Source: Ashinkailepas kermadecensis
Lineage: Eukaryota; Arthropoda; Thecostraca; Neolepadidae
Assembly (NCBI GenBank): GCA_034440615.1
Contig: JAOTOM010004757.1
Span: 124,001-188,000 of the forward strand
DNA length: 64,000 bases
Direction: 5' to 3'
Part shown: positions 57,318 to 64,000 of the stretch, piece by piece
How positions within the stretch are numbered: the first letter of the stretch is position 1
How the letters are laid out: each line of letters begins with the position of its first letter
The notes under the pieces: generated by a model
The model's database searches: none
The model's input: only the letters and a program-made list of their open reading frames with translations
What the model was told of the DNA's origin: nothing
Program-made: the position numbers and the translations under genes

Positions 57318-57729
57318 AAAAATAGACAGGAAAAGGAGGACAGATCGAGTATGTGTAAATATGTGGTGTATGTGGGAGATAAAATGGATAACACTAGTAT
57401 TTTCAAAACACCTTTGTAAACTGGAAGGCCATTACCGCTCGTTGATCATCACCTGTGTCGGCACAGATTACATTGTCGCACGGTGTAGTGCGCCTTATTC
57501 TGAAACATCACGTTCCCTATCAGGCAGCGTTTGTCGACGAAACTGTCCATTAGCATCAGCACAGCCGTTGTGTCGACGCACTAAGCGGCCCTCTCTATCA
57601 TGTAAATGAGAACAGGGACGGGAATCCCATCCATCCCCAATGAGATTCACACCGGCGCTGCCGAGCGAGATAGCACGCGCCCGGCGTATGCCGCTCAATT
57701 TGCTTTGTTCGCCAGAGTAGCGCCGGTGG

Positions 57730-57905
57730 CGGGCCGACGGTCACGTCACGAGCCATTGCTGGGGGGGGGGGCGGGGCGGACCACTGCTGGCCTGCCGGTC
57801 CTGTGTCGGAACAGTGGACCGGTGTCGGACCAACGGTCACGTACCGGGCTATTGCTGGGTATCGGACCACTGCTGGTCCGGACAACTGCTGGTCCGGACC
57901 AACTA
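57730..57905. repeat. Degenerate GGACCACTGCTGG repeats
   Basis: GGACCACTGCTGGCC, CGGACCAACGGTCACGT and GGACCACTGCTGGTCC recur with inverted character (GGACCA...TGGTCC). A G-run lies at 57761-57770. Confidence 0.6.
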
Positions 57906-59755
57906 CTCGGCACGGCTTGGGGTAACAGCTTACCGTTTAAATATACCGTAAATATATTAAAGGAGCATGCTTTCAGGGGAATTTGTAGGTGTTGCACCAC
58001 AGAACGATTCTAGCATCGCTGCTATAATTTAACAAAGTAAAAGTATACACATTGCCGTGCAGGCAACTGCTGCTTTCTTCGTATGCTTTCGTATGTTTGA
58101 ATTTCTTCCAGAGAATATGAGCGCCGTACAAATAACCTAAGCAGAACACTGATGACGTAAAGGTGGTCCACATTTACCTTTTCCCTGCACACAGCGTTTA
58201 GAGAAATGGTCCACATGATCCGTGCTCCTGCAAAAAGTGTTTAGAAAAATGGCCAGGAGACAAATATTCTTGGGCACGAGGAGGGGAGAGGTGGGAGCGA
58301 ATCGAAGAACACCTAATCTCATTGTCACTGAGTAGTTGAAATTGAAACCAGCAGATATACTGGAAAGAAGTTTAACCAGCATTGCATGCTGCGTAGCATC
58401 ATGAAACACACCGACATCGACGTCCAAGGCCCCTATGCATGTAGCCACTAACAGTTGGTACAATTAATTTGTCCGTCCTATCACAAACTTACGATGGTGC
58501 AATGCAGGGTTTCAATGGCATTCTCTCAGGTGAAAACATTTGCAGGCCTTGTGTAGTACCACAGATGAGGGTTGACCAGCGCACCCTACAGCACAACGGC
58601 CAACAAATGTCATTGAAAGGATTGTATTTCCTTCAGTGAGGGTTTTCATGCAGTTGTGCAGCACTTCGTGGATTGTGGATCCAGGAGCGGGATGTGGTGG
58701 AGTGTGACTTGAGGCCCTGTGGTTATATCTGAACACTGAAAAGCAAGGATATAGTCGGGGACAAGTTATGCTTAGCATATAATAAGCCACGACATGGTTC
58801 GCAACCGAAAAGATCAAGAGGGATTATTAGAACTTAAGGTCTAGTTGCATGGAAAACGATGGATATTATGCTCAATACAACAGTATCAGGCGATTAGCTA
58901 CAATCAGGTAATCAGACGATTAGAGTACTGGAGAATGCTAAGAGGCGGTTTTGGAGTTAATTATGGTTATATTTTTATATGGCATTTACTTTACTGCAAT
59001 AAAAGTCAGTTCTTGCATATTGAAGAATGACGAAGAAAACTTCCGTTGGATAGTAGCAACATGTTTTCGTTGCCTTCGAAAAGATTCGTGTCCTCATCTA
59101 CATTATTCAGCAATATTCATATGTGCCGACCTCTTGGACATGGACGCCATTTCCACAGGCGCGTCACGTCTGATTAGCGGAGGTGGGCCCATCCTGGCGA
59201 GCATCACACTCACACTGCAGACAGCTTCCTCAACCGATGTAGACAGACCATCTACGTCGTGTCCCAGATATGGGCGAACTGGCGTCAACCGCTCCGTTCA
59301 CAGAGCACCCCCCCCCCCCCCCCCCACACACACACACATCCCTTCCTGTCCCTGGCGCTCCAGTGCAAACAGTTAACGTGCGGCGGCCGGCGGACAGAAC
59401 TAAATGTTTAATCAATGCCGACGGTGGCATCTGAGTGCAGGGGGTCAGGCGGTGCGGGGATCCGCCGGGAAAGTGCAGCATCGGTCTGCCCGGCACCGGT
59501 CAGATTGTCGAGGGGAGCGGCGGAGGGGGGGGGGGCGACAAGATCCGGCCCGGCGCCGGCCGGTAAACAGCAGCTGGCGGCTGCTGCCATGCGTTGTGCT
59601 GCAGCCGGATCAATGCAGTTGAGCGAGGTGAAGTCAGCACAGCCTGGTGGAGCGCTCTCACTGGTGAGGAGGGTGTCGGCTGTTCATCTTGCCTTATTTG
59701 GTGCCTTTCATTCATAAAATTGTCGCACATATGCACACATGCGCATGTGCACACG
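57906..59755. other. No gene recognised
   Basis: A poly-C/CACA tract at 59308-59340 and a GC-rich patch at 59380-59640 stand out. The GC-rich patch has coding-like composition but no recognisable domain or clear splice pair. Confidence 0.4.
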
Positions 59756-59758
59756 CAG

Positions 59759-59916
<158 letters not shown>

Positions 59917-59941
59917 AGTACTATTTTGACAAGTTATACGT

Positions 59942-60110
59942 AAGTGGCACAATGATAAAAACTATATTTCCACCAGAAAACACATCACCAACGTTTCGGC
60001 CAAGGCCTTCTTAAGGGTGACACAATTGTGTCACCCTGAAGAAGGCCTTTGGCCAAACGTTGGTGATGTGTTTTCTGGTGGAAATATAGTTTTTTATCAT
60101 TGTGCCACTT
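59942..60110. mobile_element. Near-perfect palindrome with hammerhead-like core, between AT tracts
   Basis: Arms 59942-60025 and 60026-60110 are reverse complements with only a few differences, meeting at CACAATTGTG with no loop. AT microsatellite flanks both sides. Each arm, read outward, contains CUGAAGA or CUUAAGA, a GGCC-UU-GGCC stem and GAAAC (left arm, minus strand) or AAAC (right arm, plus strand). This is the arrangement of a hammerhead ribozyme core (CUGANGA, stem II, GAAA). Each arm carries a different core lesion. Similar cores are known in terminal repeats of Penelope-like elements, where inverted copies are common. The element identity is inferred. Confidence 0.7.
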
Positions 60111-60120
60111 AATATATGTA

Positions 60121-61640
60121 TATATATATATATATGTGTGTAAATATATACATATACATAAGCATACCACGGCTGGAGATCTCACACCAAGCCATCAGTG
60201 ACCGATGCTCTTCTGCCATTGGGCTGATGAAGGGAGTGGCCATCAGTGACCGGTGCTCTCCCGCCATTCCAATGGCTTTGCTGCTGATTTTCAGCCAAAA
60301 TCTCTGCAGAAAGTGCTGTTGAAACCCATGCTGTGCTTGCGTTACTTCACGATATATTTTACATCTGCAAGCATGGAACACATGATATGGTGGAGGTGTA
60401 CACCCGGATCAATCAGAAGCATCCTAGCATTTCGTTCTTCAGTGAGTATTCCTTCAACAATGGTATGCCGGTAATATTCATTTCCTTGACACCTTGTTCA
60501 CCTTTCTCCCAGACGAACCTTATTCGACAGACATACGGATCATTCGACAGACATAACAATCGGTTTTCGTTAATTGGCAGAACATTCAATGGCCAATAAT
60601 TGTCCTATCTCAAAATTGTTTCTCTTTTCCTACTCGCAAAGTGCTTCTGAACATTTGTAAAACTAAAAGGATGTATTTTTCAATTTTTCGAAGTTTTTCC
60701 CTTTCCAAACACTGGAATATATGCGTTTGACACTTAGATTGTGAATACTCATAGCAAATGGCAAGTTAATATCTTTGAAAATGACTGAGATGTGATGCAT
60801 CAAATGTACAGTGATGGTCCCAGCAAAGTAAGACACTGAGTGTCGTACGTGGTCGCCGCACGGTTTGCGGTCAGCATTTGAGCCAGCATCCGCGTCACTA
60901 GCCTTTGGCGTTCTTTGAAACCTTGTAGGCCGTTCTATTGCTTTAAAAAATCACACATGTTCCGTGCAAAGTAAGGAGGCATATGCCCCCATGTGTTCCG
61001 ACAAGTCCTTTTCATTGCTTGTGCCAGGTTCCTGGCACAATTTTTGTGTAGAAATGCGTCCCGCATGGAATAAGACCAGATTCAAAATTTGACTTGCGAA
61101 TTCCACGTGACCCACCATGATCTCGATCTTATATTTGCTCATGGATGCGTTTCTTGGCTATCTTACGATTTAAGGTGCATGACGACACCCGAATTCGGTC
61201 TCTGTGCTGCTTAATTTTATGATGCTCGACTAAGATCGAAAATTTGCCAAGTAGATCAAGTCTTAAGGTTTGGACTGACCTGTGATGTCACATGTAACAA
61301 CTAGATCAATATACTAGACTTCTCTGAACTCATTTTGTTGAACTCTATCGTTTACCACCAAACGCAACGAAATCGACCCGTAGCGTTTCGTGTTAAGCAT
61401 GGGGAGGTGTCTATCTTTCCTCGGTGGGGCGCGTTCGGACTCCGACCAGTGGCGCGCGGGTTAAAAACAACTTCCCCAGGATAAGAGTAGCTATAAATGC
61501 CCAGAATGCATGACGAGGCTTTAAGAACAAACTTAAGCAGTGGTACCCTCGCAGACAGCACGAAATGAAGAGGAAGGAAGAGTATATTTACATCAGGTTC
61601 CCTGTCATAAGTGATAGGGTACCTGGGATAACCTTCCAAA
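60121..61640. other. No gene recognised
   Basis: Unique sequence with a short duplicate around GCCATCAGTGACCGRTGCTC at 60191 and 60239. No exon is supported. Confidence 0.4.
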
Positions 61641-61644
61641 TCAT

Positions 61645-61710
61645 CGGGTCAGATCAGATCGGATCAGATCAGGATCAGGGCAGCTTGATCAGGATCAGGG
61701 CAGCTTGGAT
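61645..61710. repeat. GATCAG short tandem repeats
   Basis: CAGATCAGATCGGATCAGAT followed by two copies of CAGGATCAGGGCAGCTTG. Confidence 0.8.
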
Positions 61711-63490
61711 AGGCGGACCAAAATTATAATATAAACTGGTTAGACCAGCTCCAGAAGTCCCCAGTGTCCCTCGGGCAGCAAAGTATGCCACGCCTGCAAA
61801 ACGGCTGAGAGGGGATCTGCACTAAAAATGTTGATTACAAAAATGCATGCAAACCTTGCCCAGTTCAATTTTCTATAAAAGAAACCGAACTGCCAGTAAC
61901 CGAGTCAGTCAATGAACATTTGGGCGACGGACGATTAAGACGAGCCCATCAACCACTGAGAGAGCACATGATCTGGGGCTATGGGGCCATGGATCATGCC
62001 AGAACCAACAGTATTTTTTTTTTCATTGATAAGTTGGATGCGGTCAGAGACGACGCTGATCTGACAATATTAGTCAGCTGTCATCCTCGGTTGCCATGGC
62101 AGGATGAACACAAATTGCTCTTCCTGGTATCTATCTTAGTGTCATCATTCCGCTACCCTCTTCTTCTCTTGCTGCAGCTTTCCATCCCAGGGACGGATAT
62201 AAGGGGGGGGCACCGGGGACATGTACCCCCCCATGGGAAGGTGGGGCCCCCTCCGGCCGAGAAAGGCTCCCTTCCGGGAAGGCTTATTTGCCCCCCCCCC
62301 CTCGAATTTTTCAGCCAGAGGCGTACCTCCGACAGTAAAAGGCACCGCAAGGCACGAGTGCATCCCTCGAGTCTTTTTTAGGTAGAGCCGCTCCTCGTAG
62401 CAGAAGAGCCCCTCCAGGTACTTTCGAAGTGGCACCCCTCTGGACATGTGCCCCATGACGATTCCTGGATCCACCACTGGTTCCTGCCCGTTCTCGTCGT
62501 CCTAGATAATGCTTTCAGTGCAGCTTAGCCAATGAAGGCCAGCCTTATGCTTAGTTTCTACTTAATAATTGCCACCATGAAGTGCTTCAACTTCCAAGTC
62601 AATACTAGGTCAGGTCACTGAGCGATGACTTGAAGCGTCCAGACTTGACATGTATAGGTTAGGCCACTGAGCTATAACCTGAAGCGTCCCGACGGTACAT
62701 GGCTTGTGGCTAAAATAAGCACTATTGAAAATGATTAAACCACGGTAAATGTTCACGCCGATTTCGTTTCTGATATGATTGAGTCTCCAAATCCGCTCAA
62801 AACTTTCCTAAGGTAAATTAAATGGAAAAGGCAAAAATAAAGCGTTTTAATTTAATACTCAAAAGTTTCAAAGAACGTGTAAAATGTTCGTATTTTGCTT
62901 TGTTGACATGCATTACATTTCCATGAGTCTCAAGGTTTACAAAAGTGTCAGTGTTAATAGATCAACACATATTTCCTGATATTTGATGATACTGGTATCA
63001 GTAACCTTGCCCCTTGCACACATCAGTGTGTTAAGTTAAGTCTTCAGTTTGCATCTTTTCGATCTGAAGCACACAATCCTCACTGGTTCACGACCACAGC
63101 CTACAGATTACGACGACGACCGTGTGGATCACTACAGCCCGACATTGATCTGCTTGTCATGACCTGGAAGGTCAACCAAATCTCGCACTGAAAATTATTT
63201 GTAGTTGTTCATGAAGACTGGCTGGGAAACAGCCATATTCTATGCGGAACATTTGCATTTTGAGGGTTCCAGAGGAGAAAGCAGCATTCTTGTTCATCGC
63301 GAATTGGTTTATAAACCAATTCGTAGCGGTGATGTAAATATCACAGTACTATATATGGAAGTAGAAATATAGCACGATTAAATGCACCCCTTTGCCGATG
63401 CACTATTTCGTTGCGACTGGCACTGTACCAGGGAAGACAACAAGCTACGATAACTGGGGATTTCGCGTGGCCAATTAATGATGCGACGTC
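61711..63490. other. No gene recognised
   Basis: Contains G-run and C-run segments at 62190-62300 (GGACGGATATAAGGGGGGGG and neighbouring CCCCCCC), typical of invertebrate repeat ends, and otherwise unique AT-rich DNA. Confidence 0.4.
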
Positions 63491-63494
63491 TTTT

Positions 63495-63935
63495 TACGTG
63501 ATCTAACATCGGTAGGTGTAGGCTTAGCGTGATCGAACATCAATAGGCGTAAGCTTTGCGTGATCCAACATCCGTAGTTGTAGGCTTTATGCCATTACAG
63601 ATCGTTGGGGGTTGGGTTAGGTTTGTTAGTTATAAATTACCGTAGGGTTTGAGCACTGCAACACCCGTGGTGTGGGATTCATGCCATCACAATTCGCTGG
63701 GGTTAGACTAGGCTAGCTTATTGCGATTACCATAGGATCCAGGCCATCCAACATCCGTAGGTGTAGATTGTTGGCAAGAGCAATTCGTTCCGTTTACGCT
63801 ACGTTAGTTTGCTTTGTAAATTACCACAGGCTTAGACCATCCAATATGAAGCATGGAATGTGTAGGCTTGCATCACAAACAATCGCTGGGATTAGGTTGG
63901 GTTGGTTTACTTTAAATTGACGTAATCAATAAGCA
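63495..63935. repeat. Degenerate tandem repeat with 36-bp and about 90-110-bp units
   Basis: CATCCGTAGGTGTAGGCTT-type units at a spacing near 36 bp (63505-63590). These are followed by four diverged larger units, each holding TCGCTGGGGTTAG, TTGTTAGTT and AAATTACCRTAGG. Confidence 0.7.
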
Positions 63936-64000
63936 GAAGAAAGACTCGACCTTTACGTATCGTACTTCATGAGCGGGTGCCAGTCGGAATTAATGGTGCC

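Noticed and set aside
59400..59640. GC-rich patch as a possible coding exon
   Set aside because: No recognisable domain, and no clear acceptor-donor pair enclosing a conserved frame.

Overview
The window looks like animal nuclear DNA, most likely from an arthropod. Genes are split by GT-AG introns. The coding exons are GC-rich and the rest is packed with minisatellites, long microsatellites and decayed transposons. A short run of the arthropod telomere-type motif TTAGG lies at about 17.3 kb. Very long (AG)n, (AC)n and (AT)n tracts and repeat-filled introns recall crustaceans, but I cannot name a species.

Layout. (1) 1-14.4 kb is a GC-rich gene block. A plus-strand gene that I cannot identify ends here (exons 791-886 and 1857-2018). 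Facing it on the minus strand is an apparently complete histidyl-tRNA synthetase gene (HARS1), with common exons at 10362-10108, 8093-7872, 6598-6392, 5898-5344 and 4219-4010. Two candidate first exons, both ending in phase 0, lie upstream. One (12797-12726) reads like a mitochondrial presequence. The other (about 13134-12853) encodes a GST-C-like domain that appears to run straight into the WHEP helix of the common exon. (2) 14.4-46.9 kb is AT-rich and repeat-rich. It holds a non-LTR retrotransposon relic with a 57-bp element inserted in it, a 166-bp satellite made from sequence beside that relic, a 2.9-kb CACTG-ended inverted-repeat element, a tRNA-derived SINE and many minisatellites. (3) At 47063-47190 on the plus strand is a CpG-rich first coding exon of a TMTC-family protein; the rest of that gene was not found. 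(4) 47.2-64 kb is again non-coding repeat-rich DNA, including an 84-bp-arm palindrome that contains a hammerhead-ribozyme-like core.

The most unusual pattern is that several intronic minisatellites are made of copies of the neighbouring exon end plus its 5' splice site. This is seen at the donors at 887, 5343 and 7871. Each such intron therefore starts with a ladder of duplicate donor sites. In HARS intron 3 the ladder has a 45-bp step, so use of the next donor would add 15 codons in frame. No bacterial, viral, CRISPR or operon-type system was seen. All identifications were made by reading the sequence; no database search was run.
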